Shown: positions 18,529 through 26,663 of the stretch, piece after piece
How the letters are laid out: the number at the start of each line of letters is the position of its first letter
Numbering within the stretch: position 1 is the stretch's first letter
Assembly: GCF_000011085.1 (NCBI RefSeq)
Contig: NC_006395.1
Location: forward strand, 62,001 to 126,000
Direction of reading: 5' to 3'
Origin: Haloarcula marismortui ATCC 43049
GTDB lineage: Archaea; Halobacteriota; Halobacteria; Halobacteriales; Haloarculaceae
Length of the DNA: 64,000 nucleotides
Translations under genes and position numbers: made by a program
The notes under the pieces: generated by a model
Told to the model about the DNA's origin: nothing
Databases searched by the model: none
The model's input: only the letters and a program-made list of their open reading frames with translations

Positions 18529-19737
18529 TTAGGCGGGCTGGAGTCGGACAATCGGTGCATTCGACGCATCAACGACAGCAAGGATATGTCCGCTTCCGGG
18601 TTCAACCACGACATCGCGGATGCGCCATCCGCGGTCGGCGAGGAGAGATGTCGCCTCTTTGACCGTTCGCCCGTCGACGGTAAACCGGGCAAGGTACTGC
18701 GACGCCAGTCCGCCGACGAGCAAGTCACCAGTCCACTCAGTGAATGCGTCGCCGGTGTAGAAAGTCGCGCCGCTGGGTGGGAACCCACCGGAACCACAGT
18801 CCCACGAATACACTGGTGCGACGACATCGTCGCGGTCCGCATGGCTGACACCGATCGGGTCGCCGCTGCCGTAGGTACAGCCCTCGTCGGCGACCGGCCA
18901 GCCGTAGTTCGCGCCCCGTTCGACGATGTTGATTTCGTCGCCGTCCTGCTCGCCGAACTCGGCCTGCCAGATAGCGCCGGTGTCAGGATGGACGGTCATT
19001 CCCTGTGCGTTACGGTGGCCGTAGCTGAATATCGAATCGACCGCGTCCGGGTCGTCGGTGAACGGGTTCGCATCGGGAATGCCGCCCGAAGGCGTCAGTC
19101 GAAGCGTTGTTCCGAGTTCGTTTGTCCGGTCCTGCGCGACGTGGTCAGGCCCGAAGTTCTTGAACTGCCTGTCGCCGACAGTCATGTACACCAGCCCGTC
19201 AGGGCCAAACACGACGCGGGACCCGAAGTGGCCGTCAGAGTCGACGAACGGCTCGGCGACGTGTAGGTGTTCGAATTCCTCGAATTGCGCGTCAGTCACG
19301 TTCAGGCGACCACGTCCCAGATGTGTGGCCGACTCACCGCTGTCGTTGGCCTTCGAATATGTCAGATACACCCACGCCGGGTCCGGAAAGTCTGGATGCA
19401 ACGCCGCATCAAGCATCCCGCCCTGGCCGCTCGCATACACAGACGGCGCGTTACTGACCGGTGTGACTATACCGTCGGCCGAGTCGACCAGCACCACGCT
19501 GCCGACGCGCTCCGTGGCCAGCAGTTGCGAGCCATCAGGCAGCGGCGTGATGCTCCACGGGGATTCGAGCCCATCAGCGACGGTTTCGACAGTCACAGCG
19601 GTCGCTGAGTCGTCGGTCTGTCTAGAATCCGTGGCTGTATCGCCGTCCCGTTGTTGGTTGTCACTGGGGGCACTACAGCCCGCGAGTGTCCCTGCGACCG
19701 TGAGCCCGCTCGCAGCAAGGAAGGTCCGTCTGTCCAT
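18529..19737 (-). CDS. Secreted PQQ-type sugar dehydrogenase, lipoprotein
   Basis: A 402-residue protein with a Tat signal (MDRRTFLAASG) and an AGC lipobox at about residues 19-21. The rest is a six-bladed beta-propeller of the soluble aldose sugar / glucose dehydrogenase family. Landmarks are GGMLDAALHPDF, the SDGHFGSRVVFGPDGLVY blade with the catalytic-type His, and SYGHRNAQGM. Such enzymes oxidise sugars with PQQ outside the membrane; PQQ is not made by the genes here. The ATG at 19737 gives a classic signal; the upstream extension does not. Confidence 0.85.
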   Translation of the reverse strand: MDRRTFLAASGLTVAGTLAGCSAPSDNQQRDGDTATDSRQTDDSATAVTVETVADGLESPWSITPLPDGSQLLATERVGSVVLVDSADGIVTPVSNAPSVYASGQGGMLDAALHPDFPDPAWVYLTYSKANDSGESATHLGRGRLNVTDAQFEEFEHLHVAEPFVDSDGHFGSRVVFGPDGLVYMTVGDRQFKNFGPDHVAQDRTNELGTTLRLTPSGGIPDANPFTDDPDAVDSIFSYGHRNAQGMTVHPDTGAIWQAEFGEQDGDEINIVERGANYGWPVADEGCTYGSGDPIGVSHADRDDVVAPVYSWDCGSGGFPPSGATFYTGDAFTEWTGDLLVGGLASQYLARFTVDGRTVKEATSLLADRGWRIRDVVVEPGSGHILAVVDASNAPIVRLQPA

Positions 19738-19810
19738 CGTGGCCACAGCTACGGTCTCAGTGCTGTTAACTGCGGTCCCAACTGCGGACAGTCCGCTGCA
19801 ATCATGCGCT

Positions 19811-20140
19811 TTAGGACCGGGCGTGTTCGACGGCGTCCTTGACGGTATCGCCGACGTACTCGTAGAACTGTCCGCGCAGGCTGTCGCTGTGCTGTGACAT
19901 CTGCGTGATGACTGCGACGTGGTCGCTTTCGATGGCGAACACGATGTCAAGCGGTAGTCCGTAAAACTCACCCCGCAGTGTAAATTCGTTGTCCGGGTAC
20001 AGGTCGTCGTGGTTCGGTGACGCGCGCCGGCACACGTACCCAGTGTGGTCCCGCAGTACGGTCTTGAGTTGTCCTGGCGTGAGATATCGGTCGGCTTTCT
20101 CTGCAGCGGTGTGACTTACTTCGATTCGGTCGACGGTCAT
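19811..20140 (-). CDS. Small hypothetical protein
   Basis: A 109-residue acidic protein (MTVDRIEVS...) with alternating strand-like segments (FTLRGEFYGLPLDIVFAIE, VAVITQMSQHS). No family is recognised. The ATG at 20140 is chosen because the upstream frame is basic. It lies in a leftward run of genes with about 110 bp to the next one upstream. Confidence 0.6.
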   Translation of the reverse strand: MTVDRIEVSHTAAEKADRYLTPGQLKTVLRDHTGYVCRRASPNHDDLYPDNEFTLRGEFYGLPLDIVFAIESDHVAVITQMSQHSDSLRGQFYEYVGDTVKDAVEHARS

Positions 20141-20247
20141 CAGATATCTATCCGGTAGGCAGCGACGGCTTATTTGGGCTCCCATCCGTCGCGTCCAGTC
20201 ATTGGAGCAAGCAACGCGGCAACCGCTGGGTAGCTGTACGGTATCTG

Positions 20248-20574
20248 CTACTCGAGTTTTCCACGCCACCGAAGCGAGTTATTGTTCAGTTCGACAACCG
20301 CAGGCCGGCCCTCCGCAAGCATCCGGTCGGCGATGTCGGTAGCTCGCGTGAGTTCCGCCACAGAGAGGTGTTCGTACGCCGGCCGCCCGTTGACGTGGTC
20401 GTACCACTCGTCTTCAAACACGGTATCCAAGACGACGCGGCTGAAACAGTGGTCTCGGTGAATTGGCCAGTCCCCGCTCGCCCGTGCTCGCGCCGGGAGG
20501 GTTTCAGTGACCTTCCGTAGATACGTCTCCCGAAGCGACGCAATGTCGACACCAGTGAGCGTCGTCTGACCCAT
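20248..20574 (-). CDS. Small hypothetical protein
   Basis: A 108-residue soluble protein with histidine- and aspartate-rich DWPIHRDHCFSRVVLD and a helical C-terminal half (ELTRATDIADRMLAEGRP). The pattern resembles haloarchaeal methyltransferase-associated or GCN5-neighbour proteins of unknown role. ATG 20574 is preferred to an ATG three codons earlier. Confidence 0.6.
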   Translation of the reverse strand: MGQTTLTGVDIASLRETYLRKVTETLPARARASGDWPIHRDHCFSRVVLDTVFEDEWYDHVNGRPAYEHLSVAELTRATDIADRMLAEGRPAVVELNNNSLRWRGKLE

Positions 20575-20700
20575 ACAGAACATATTGTTCTCCGGGAGAA
20601 TAACACTGTTCGTGCGGGAGAGCAGACAGTACGATTGTCGTCGCTAATATAATTGGAGGCGAGGCCAACGCGACCGGACAAGTGCGTCACAGCTAGTGCA

Positions 20701-21807
20701 TCACTCACTGGAATTGTACGGCTGTACATCACCGTCGACTTCCGAGACGCGGCGGTGAAGGTCACGTGCTGTTGCCTGTGACACCTCCACACGAACATAA
20801 ATCGCATCGTCGTATTCAGTTGCGTGCACGGTCGCTTCCCCGTGTAAGTCCGACACAAGCGCATGTGCGGCGTCACTGTAGGGGAGTTTGACCGCGAACT
20901 CCGATGTTTCGAGCAGTGTGTCGAGCGCGTCGCGGGCCGCGGACTCGGTGTCGGATGGCAGGGTTCGGCACCGGACATCGAACTCCTCAGCAACCGCGGT
21001 GAGCAGAGTCTCACAGCCCTCACCGACGCCAAGCACGCACGTTGCCTGTTCAATTGCCGCTGTCAAGCCGGGGAGGGCGTTCTGCAGCCAGTCCGGGACA
21101 CCGTGGCTGCCGAGGATTCCGGGCGTATCGGTCACCGCCAGCGTATGCGGCCCGACTGTCGCCATCGCAGTCGTCGGCTGGGCCGGTCGGCCAACAGTAG
21201 CGGTTGCAGTTGTTTCAGTGAGGGCAGCCCAGATGGGGGTCGTCGGAGCGCTAACCCGACCGAGCAGCACTACCCGGCCGTCGACGGACGAGTAGCTGGT
21301 CTGGACCCGCTGGCGGGCCGCTGTTCGTCGCTTTTCGAGTGTGTCCCGTAGCTCCTGTATCCGTTCGTCATGCGCTGTGACAGAGCCACTTGTCCCGGAT
21401 GGGCCCTGTTCCGCTGCGTCGCGTTGCTCGGCGGCGGCCGCGCGGCGGGCAATCCGAGCCTGCTGGAGTTCCAGACACGTCGCTGCAACAGGGTTCGCTT
21501 CGCCAAGCCACTCCCAGACTGCGGCACGCTTATCTCGAACCGTGACCGGCGAAAGTCGCGTCTGCAAGTCAACGCTCTGTCCCGGGTGCATCTCACCGTC
21601 AACAACCACAGTCACGGGCCCGTTGTCGGAGTCGGAACAGCGCTGCTCGACGGCTTCGACAGTTGTAGGCGAAAGGTAGTACTGGTTGTCCTCCGGGCGG
21701 TCGGTGACGAACGTGGTAACCGGTCCGTCGCTGTGTGGCGAAACAATCGCAGACAGCCCCTGCGTGAGCTGTCCGGACTGGCTCACGAGTAGCGTTGGCG
21801 CAGTCAT
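20701..21807 (-). CDS. HflX-family homologue with lost P-loop (pseudo-GTPase)
   Basis: A 368-residue protein with the architecture of the ribosome-associated GTPase HflX: an N-terminal alpha/beta domain with MHPGQ and a WLGEANPVAATCLELQQ region, a long helical linker (about 145-172, ERIQELRDTLEKRR), a G-domain-like core, and the HflX-type C-terminal domain (KLPYSDAAHALVSDLHG). The P-loop position reads GRVSAPTT (183-190) in place of GxxxxGKS, and no NKxD guanine motif is seen, though DTPG (227-230) persists. GTP binding is therefore probably lost. It is divergent from an RNase HI gene. A regulatory or scaffold role at the ribosome or RNA is inference. Confidence 0.75.
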   Translation of the reverse strand: MTAPTLLVSQSGQLTQGLSAIVSPHSDGPVTTFVTDRPEDNQYYLSPTTVEAVEQRCSDSDNGPVTVVVDGEMHPGQSVDLQTRLSPVTVRDKRAAVWEWLGEANPVAATCLELQQARIARRAAAAEQRDAAEQGPSGTSGSVTAHDERIQELRDTLEKRRTAARQRVQTSYSSVDGRVVLLGRVSAPTTPIWAALTETTATATVGRPAQPTTAMATVGPHTLAVTDTPGILGSHGVPDWLQNALPGLTAAIEQATCVLGVGEGCETLLTAVAEEFDVRCRTLPSDTESAARDALDTLLETSEFAVKLPYSDAAHALVSDLHGEATVHATEYDDAIYVRVEVSQATARDLHRRVSEVDGDVQPYNSSE

Positions 21808-21892
21808 CACCCAATAGCCGTAGTATGTGTTCAGCCGTTTTGGGCCTGTCGCGGCGAAGTGTCTTTTACTCGCCCGCAGTTACACTCTACTG

Positions 21893-22567
21893 ATGGACCG
21901 TCACGATCAGCCGGCAGGTGACAGAGAGCGTCTGCCAGCCGAGACGCTCTCGCCGCTGGCAACACGGGTCGACGAGCTGCTTGCGCTGTATCGCTACGAG
22001 CTCACCCCCGCTATCGATGCGATCAATGCTGCCGTTGCCGGCTACGGCGGCCTGTTCGACCCGGACACGTCTGCTGCTGAGATACGGACCGCAATCGATG
22101 ATCTCCTCGAATCCAGCCCACCCCCGACACAGCAAGAAACGACCGATGACGCCGCGTCACGAGTCGTCCTCTATGTGGACGGCAGCGCACACAGCAACGG
22201 CCCAGCTGGTGCTGGTGCTGTGATTCAGGCTGATGAGACACCGATTGCCCGGCTCGGACGACCGGTCGGCTCCCGGACAAACAACAACGTCGCCGAATAC
22301 GCTGCCCTCCACCTTGGACTGCAGGCGCTGGCGACACGGTGTGACCCGGAATCGGTTGAGATACGCATCGATTCGATGACCGTCATCAATCATATCTGGG
22401 GTGACAGTGAGAGCACCGTGAAGGCGACGCCGTACAGCACCGCAATCACGGACCATCTGTCGGCACTGCCTACCCACGAGTGGACGCATCTGGCCGACAG
22501 TGACCCGAATCCGGCTGATGCACAGGCGACGGTCGGGGCCGACATCGCAGCCCTTGGCCCGGGGTGA
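21893..22567 (+). CDS. rnhA: Ribonuclease HI family protein
   Basis: A 224-residue protein whose C-terminal part (about 90-224) is a type 1 RNase H fold that cleaves the RNA strand of RNA-DNA hybrids. The acidic catalytic set is visible: D96 (YVDGSAHSNG), E135 (NNVAEYAAL), D160 (RIDSMTVI) and D209 (NPADAQA). The first 80 residues are a helical extension of unknown role, as in other haloarchaeal RNase HI proteins. The ATG at 21893 is used. It is divergent from the HflX-like gene. Confidence 0.88.
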   Translation: MDRHDQPAGDRERLPAETLSPLATRVDELLALYRYELTPAIDAINAAVAGYGGLFDPDTSAAEIRTAIDDLLESSPPPTQQETTDDAASRVVLYVDGSAHSNGPAGAGAVIQADETPIARLGRPVGSRTNNNVAEYAALHLGLQALATRCDPESVEIRIDSMTVINHIWGDSESTVKATPYSTAITDHLSALPTHEWTHLADSDPNPADAQATVGADIAALGPG

Positions 22568-22688
22568 GAGAGGACTGCCAGCGAACCGGTCGTTCGCGTC
22601 ACTCATAGCGTGGCTCACCAGCGTCAGATTGCTGTGTCGGTCGCCGCCGTTCTGCTGTTTTTATTCCTTGAGCACGTACACTACGGTA

Positions 22689-23759
22689 ATGTATACTGAC
22701 GGGCAGTACGATTACGACGTGGCCGTTGTCGGCGGCGGGCCTGCCGGACTGACGAGCGCACTATACACCTCCCGGCTGGGGATGGACACGATTGTTATCA
22801 ACCGCGGTGGGGGCCGCGCTGCGATGATGACCGACACGCACAACGTCATCGGCGTGACCGAGGATGTCTCAGGGAACGAATTCCTGGAGACAGCGCGCGA
22901 GCAGGTGCAGGACTACGGCGGAACCTACGAGCGGGGCTTTGTCGAGTCAGTGGACCCACTCGCCGACGAGGAGGACGGCTTCACGGTGACGACAAGCGAC
23001 GGCGAACTGGCGGTCAAGCGAGTCGTGCTGGCGACCGGGTTCGCCGATGAGCGCCCGGACCCACCGCTGCCACGGACCGGCAAGGGGCTGCACTGGTGTC
23101 TCCACTGTGACGCGTTCATGTTTGTCGGTGAGCCGGTGTTCGTCATGGGGACCGGCGAAGCCGCGGCCCACGTCGCGATGATTATGCTGAACTACACCGA
23201 CGACGTTGACATCCTGACCCGCGGCGAAACGCCGGAGTGGAGCGACGAGACGCAGACGATGCTCGACAATCACCCGGTCGAGATCGTCGAAACGGAACTC
23301 TCCGGGAAGCAGACCGACGACGACGGCTGGCTATCCGCCTATGAATTCGAGGACGGAAGCGTTCGGGAGTACAAGGGTGGCTTCCCGATGCTGGGGTCGG
23401 ACTACCACGCGGAACTGGCCGATGAACTGGGGCTCGATAGAAACGACGACGGGACGGTGGCCGTCGACGACCACGGCGAGACCAGTGTCTCCGGTGTCTA
23501 CGCTGTCGGAGACCTGACGCCGGGCCACAACCAGATCCCGATCGCCATGGGTGAGGGCGCAGACGCGGGTATTGCGATCCACAAAGACCTCAGGAAGTAC
23601 CCGCGTTCAGTCGACGACATCGAGTCCGAGGGAGCGGTCGAAGATGTGGAGGTGCCCGCTGTCTCGGAGGAACTGTTCGCCACGGCGCTGACCCACGAGG
23701 GGCATGCTGCCGGGCCACGGTCGGAGGAAGCGCCAGAGGTCCGCGCTGACGACGACTGA
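22689..23759 (+). CDS. Thioredoxin-reductase-like FAD/NAD(P)H oxidoreductase
   Basis: A 356-residue flavoprotein of the thioredoxin reductase fold. The FAD-binding GGGPAGL is at 15-21, the redox pair CLHC (C137, C140) is in the NADPH domain, and the second FAD motif VYAVGDLTPGHNQ is near 280. The NADPH loop reads GTGEAAAH, in place of the usual GGGNSA. About 50 acidic residues extend beyond the normal C-terminus. It may reduce a thioredoxin or another small disulfide protein. An in-frame upstream extension is rejected because the Rossmann strand should start near the N-terminus. Confidence 0.85.
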   Translation: MYTDGQYDYDVAVVGGGPAGLTSALYTSRLGMDTIVINRGGGRAAMMTDTHNVIGVTEDVSGNEFLETAREQVQDYGGTYERGFVESVDPLADEEDGFTVTTSDGELAVKRVVLATGFADERPDPPLPRTGKGLHWCLHCDAFMFVGEPVFVMGTGEAAAHVAMIMLNYTDDVDILTRGETPEWSDETQTMLDNHPVEIVETELSGKQTDDDGWLSAYEFEDGSVREYKGGFPMLGSDYHAELADELGLDRNDDGTVAVDDHGETSVSGVYAVGDLTPGHNQIPIAMGEGADAGIAIHKDLRKYPRSVDDIESEGAVEDVEVPAVSEELFATALTHEGHAAGPRSEEAPEVRADDD

Positions 23760-23821
23760 CATTCCGGAGGATAGTTCAATCAAATACGGCAAGGCAACCG
23801 AGTATCGACTCCGGAAAGCAA

Positions 23822-24220
23822 CTATTCGTCGTCGGTGTCGCGCTGTCGATAGGATTCAAGCAAGTCGTCAAGCAGCAAGCAACGAGGGTCAGTGACGGGG
23901 TAGGCAGTGTCGATGTACTCCTCTGCCGTCTCGATATCACCGCGAATAGCGAACTGCCGGACGCGCGCAGCGTTCTCGTAGAAGTTCTCGTTGATCTCCG
24001 GCGACATCTCGGCCCGACTGGAAACCGCCTGGTGTTGAAAGACCTCTTTCTGGAGTTCGTCGAAATCAACCATCTCCGGTTCGTAGTCCTCGATTTCCGA
24101 AAGGACGTACTCAACGGCGAACCGCTGAAACTCGGACTTGTTCGAGAAGACACCCTCTTCTACCATCTCCTCGACGCAGTCCATCACCGCTTCGGGGAAC
24201 CGGACCGTTGACTTGACCAC
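23822..24220 (-). CDS. Ribbon-helix-helix domain protein
   Basis: A 132-residue protein with an N-terminal ribbon-helix-helix fold (about residues 3-45: STVRFPEAVMDCVEEMV, then FSNKSEFQRFAVEYV), typical of CopG/MetJ-like DNA-binding dimers, followed by a helical acidic C-terminal region that may sense a ligand or partner. The GTG at 24220 is supported by a TATA-like box about 30 bp upstream. The target is unknown; autoregulation is typical for such proteins. Confidence 0.8.
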   Translation of the reverse strand: MVKSTVRFPEAVMDCVEEMVEEGVFSNKSEFQRFAVEYVLSEIEDYEPEMVDFDELQKEVFQHQAVSSRAEMSPEINENFYENAARVRQFAIRGDIETAEEYIDTAYPVTDPRCLLLDDLLESYRQRDTDDE

Positions 24221-24681
24221 GTATTACTCATCAGACTGTCGACCCATATAAAATATACTCCCGTGGGGTCTGGCACACTGTGTCTTGGCTCTACTGAAGC
24301 CCTACTTTTCAAATAAAAAACAGGGAGAAACAGTCGGTCAATAAGGGGCGCAGTCTCGACGCAGTACTGGACGATTGGGAGACAAAACTAGTACTTGCTG
24401 CAGATTGTAACAGAGCCTGTGTGTCGGGTTTCTGTCATAGTCCCAGACGTGACCCGTTGCCTCGAAATGGTGGGAAAATCGTAGCCGGTGTGCAACGGTA
24501 GCAAGAGTTGACTCTGGCGCTTACTGACAGAAGAGTTCTCCGCCGGCAACCGTCGAATAAGCGACTGGCTCTCCGGGCATTCGATGTGATTCCCAGACGT
24601 ATCGATATGAAAGCCAGTCTGTCGTGAAAGAAAACGGTTACAGAACATACTTTTGCCGTGAAGACCTCCTAAAGCCTGACA
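24221..24681. other. Divergent intergenic region
   Basis: No supported gene between the ribbon-helix-helix gene and the sulfatase-fold gene. It holds the minus-strand TATA box near 24250, and a weaker plus-strand candidate CATACTTTT about 30 bp before 24682. Confidence 0.5.
24245..24258 (-). promoter_or_regulatory. TATA-like box for the ribbon-helix-helix gene
   Basis: CATATAAAATATAC is centred about 30 bp before the GTG at 24220 on the minus strand, consistent with a leaderless transcript. Confidence 0.5.
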
Positions 24682-26037
24682 ATGGGTCGGCCAAACGTGT
24701 TACTCGTCGTTCTTGACTGTGTACGCGCGGCGAACACTTCGCTGTTAGGTCATCGGCGCAAGACCACACCCTTCCTCGAAGAGTTTGGTCGTGAGGCGAC
24801 GGTGTACACGCAGGCACGAACGACCGCGAGCTGGTCGCTGCCGGCCCATACGAGCCTATTTACCGGTGTTCCGTCCGAGGGTCATAAACTCCAGATAACT
24901 GAACGGCTGCAACCCGGCCAGACCATCTTTGATTTCCTCGATGGGGAGGGCTACGAGACCGGCGTGTTCACCGAGAACCCGTATCTCACGGTTCACCCGT
25001 CCGGGCTCAGTGACAGCTTCGAGACCGTCGTGACGGAACGGCCCGATTCGACGGACGTTGACGACCCATCCGAGACCCGCAACGGTGTCGACGGGTTCTG
25101 GTACGCTGACAGGCTGACAGAGTGGATCGACGAGCAAACGGAGTCCTGGGCTGCGTGCCTGAATCTGATGGATGCGCATATGCCGTACGCAACGCGGGAC
25201 GCCTACGATGAGTGGGGGGCGGACTTTTACTGGGCAATGCATGACGAACTCCCGATCAAGTGGGAGTGGAGTGTCTATGGGGAGCAACTCCCGGCGGGCG
25301 TCGGACAACTGCTTGAGCCGCTGTACGACGGCGCGATTCGCCAGACTGACGCCATTCTGGAGCAGGTCATTGGTGCTCTGGAGGCACGTGGTGTTTTAGA
25401 CGATACGCTCGTGGTCATCACGTCGGACCACGGTGATGGGTTCGGAGAGCCGCCACAGGCCGCCACAGAGCCACCGGCCGTCATGCACGGGATGGGCACG
25501 CAGGAGGAACTGTTTCACGTCCCACTGGTCGTCCGCGGACCGGGGCAGACCGGGGGACGGCGAATCGAGTCCCTGGCGACGTTGGCACAGTTTCCCGACG
25601 CTGTGCTGGCTGCCTTTGACGGCGAAGCAGACGACTCCGGGTGGTTCGTCGCACCCGATGGGCAAACAACTGCATATCAGGCACCACCGACCGGGCAGAC
25701 GGCGGAGTACGCCGAACAGTACACTGACGAACCGGACCGATTCCGACAGTCTGCGTCGCTCGTGTATCGTGATGGGCCCGGCGACACCGTATACAAGCGC
25801 GCAGCGTGGGGGGATGATGAGTACGAAGCGGTCGTGCGGGGCCGGCGGTCCGAGTCGAGCGACGACACACCTATTGACCGCCCGCCATCGGACGTTGTCG
25901 CTGACTCCGCAGAGCACAGTGAGACGCTCGAAATCACCCAACTCGCCGCCGGGGAGGATGAAATGGCAGAATACGACATCGATGGCTTTGAGGACATAGA
26001 TCTCCAGTCACGGCTGGAGCGACTCGGCTATCTCTAA
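24682..26037 (+). CDS. Sulfatase-fold (alkaline phosphatase superfamily) hydrolase
   Basis: A 451-residue protein with the sulfatase/phosphatase metal-binding frame: the first-strand Asp in LLVVLDCVRA, a nucleophile segment TASWSLPAHTSLFTG, and the metal pair in ITSDHGDGFGE. The CxPxR formylglycine signature is absent, with Ser at the nucleophile position, so it more likely acts as a phosphohydrolase or phosphotransferase, or on an unusual sulfate ester. No signal peptide is visible. The C-terminus ends in RLERLGYL, a motif shared with the protein at 40252. It is a single gene, with UspA next downstream. Confidence 0.82.
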   Translation: MGRPNVLLVVLDCVRAANTSLLGHRRKTTPFLEEFGREATVYTQARTTASWSLPAHTSLFTGVPSEGHKLQITERLQPGQTIFDFLDGEGYETGVFTENPYLTVHPSGLSDSFETVVTERPDSTDVDDPSETRNGVDGFWYADRLTEWIDEQTESWAACLNLMDAHMPYATRDAYDEWGADFYWAMHDELPIKWEWSVYGEQLPAGVGQLLEPLYDGAIRQTDAILEQVIGALEARGVLDDTLVVITSDHGDGFGEPPQAATEPPAVMHGMGTQEELFHVPLVVRGPGQTGGRRIESLATLAQFPDAVLAAFDGEADDSGWFVAPDGQTTAYQAPPTGQTAEYAEQYTDEPDRFRQSASLVYRDGPGDTVYKRAAWGDDEYEAVVRGRRSESSDDTPIDRPPSDVVADSAEHSETLEITQLAAGEDEMAEYDIDGFEDIDLQSRLERLGYL

Positions 26038-26157
26038 AACGGTGCTAATCAGGCCGAAACCGAGCATCGTCCGCCACACTCGTCCTCTAGCTGTCGTATT
26101 TGCGATGCCTGAACAGAATCGAAAGGGATGTTTGTCGCAACTTGATTTGTACGAACG

Positions 26158-26592
26158 ATGTATAGCGATATTCTCGTTCCAACGGATGGGAGTGCGTCAA
26201 TGGAGCAGGTACTGGAACACACGATCGATATTGCCGACGGGCGGGATGTCACCGTCCACGCGCTGTATGTCATCGACGACCGGGCGTTCCTGTCGATGGA
26301 TGACGAGATGCAGGACGAGGTGCTTGAGAACCTGCGAGCGGAGGGCGAAGAAGCCACGTCGGCAGTCCGGGACACACTGGAACAGGACGGAATCGAAGTC
26401 TCGACAGCGACCCAGCGGGGCAAACCGGCAGACAACATTGTGTCGTACGTTGAAGACGCCGATATTGATCTGATTACGATGGGAACGCAGGCAGACAAAT
26501 ATGAACAGAATATGCTCGGGAGCACGGCACAGAAGGTCGTCACGAAGTCGTCCGTTCCAGTCCTCACTGTTGGCGTTTCCGAGTCGGAGTAA
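26158..26592 (+). CDS. Universal stress protein (UspA) family
   Basis: A 144-residue single-domain UspA protein. It starts MYSDILVPTDGS, with the usual first-strand Asp, and ends with the nucleotide-binding region: LITMGTQ, then MLGSTAQKVVTKSSVPVLTV. The G-S-T/V set suggests an ATP-binding Usp. Its precise role in stress response is unknown. It follows the sulfatase-fold gene by 120 bp. Confidence 0.9.
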   Translation: MYSDILVPTDGSASMEQVLEHTIDIADGRDVTVHALYVIDDRAFLSMDDEMQDEVLENLRAEGEEATSAVRDTLEQDGIEVSTATQRGKPADNIVSYVEDADIDLITMGTQADKYEQNMLGSTAQKVVTKSSVPVLTVGVSESE

Positions 26593-26663
26593 GCGCGCGG
26601 TTCGTCAGTGGTCGCAGGCTGCGGTAGTTGATGTAGGCGGAAACTAGAAATTCGGGTCCCTAA

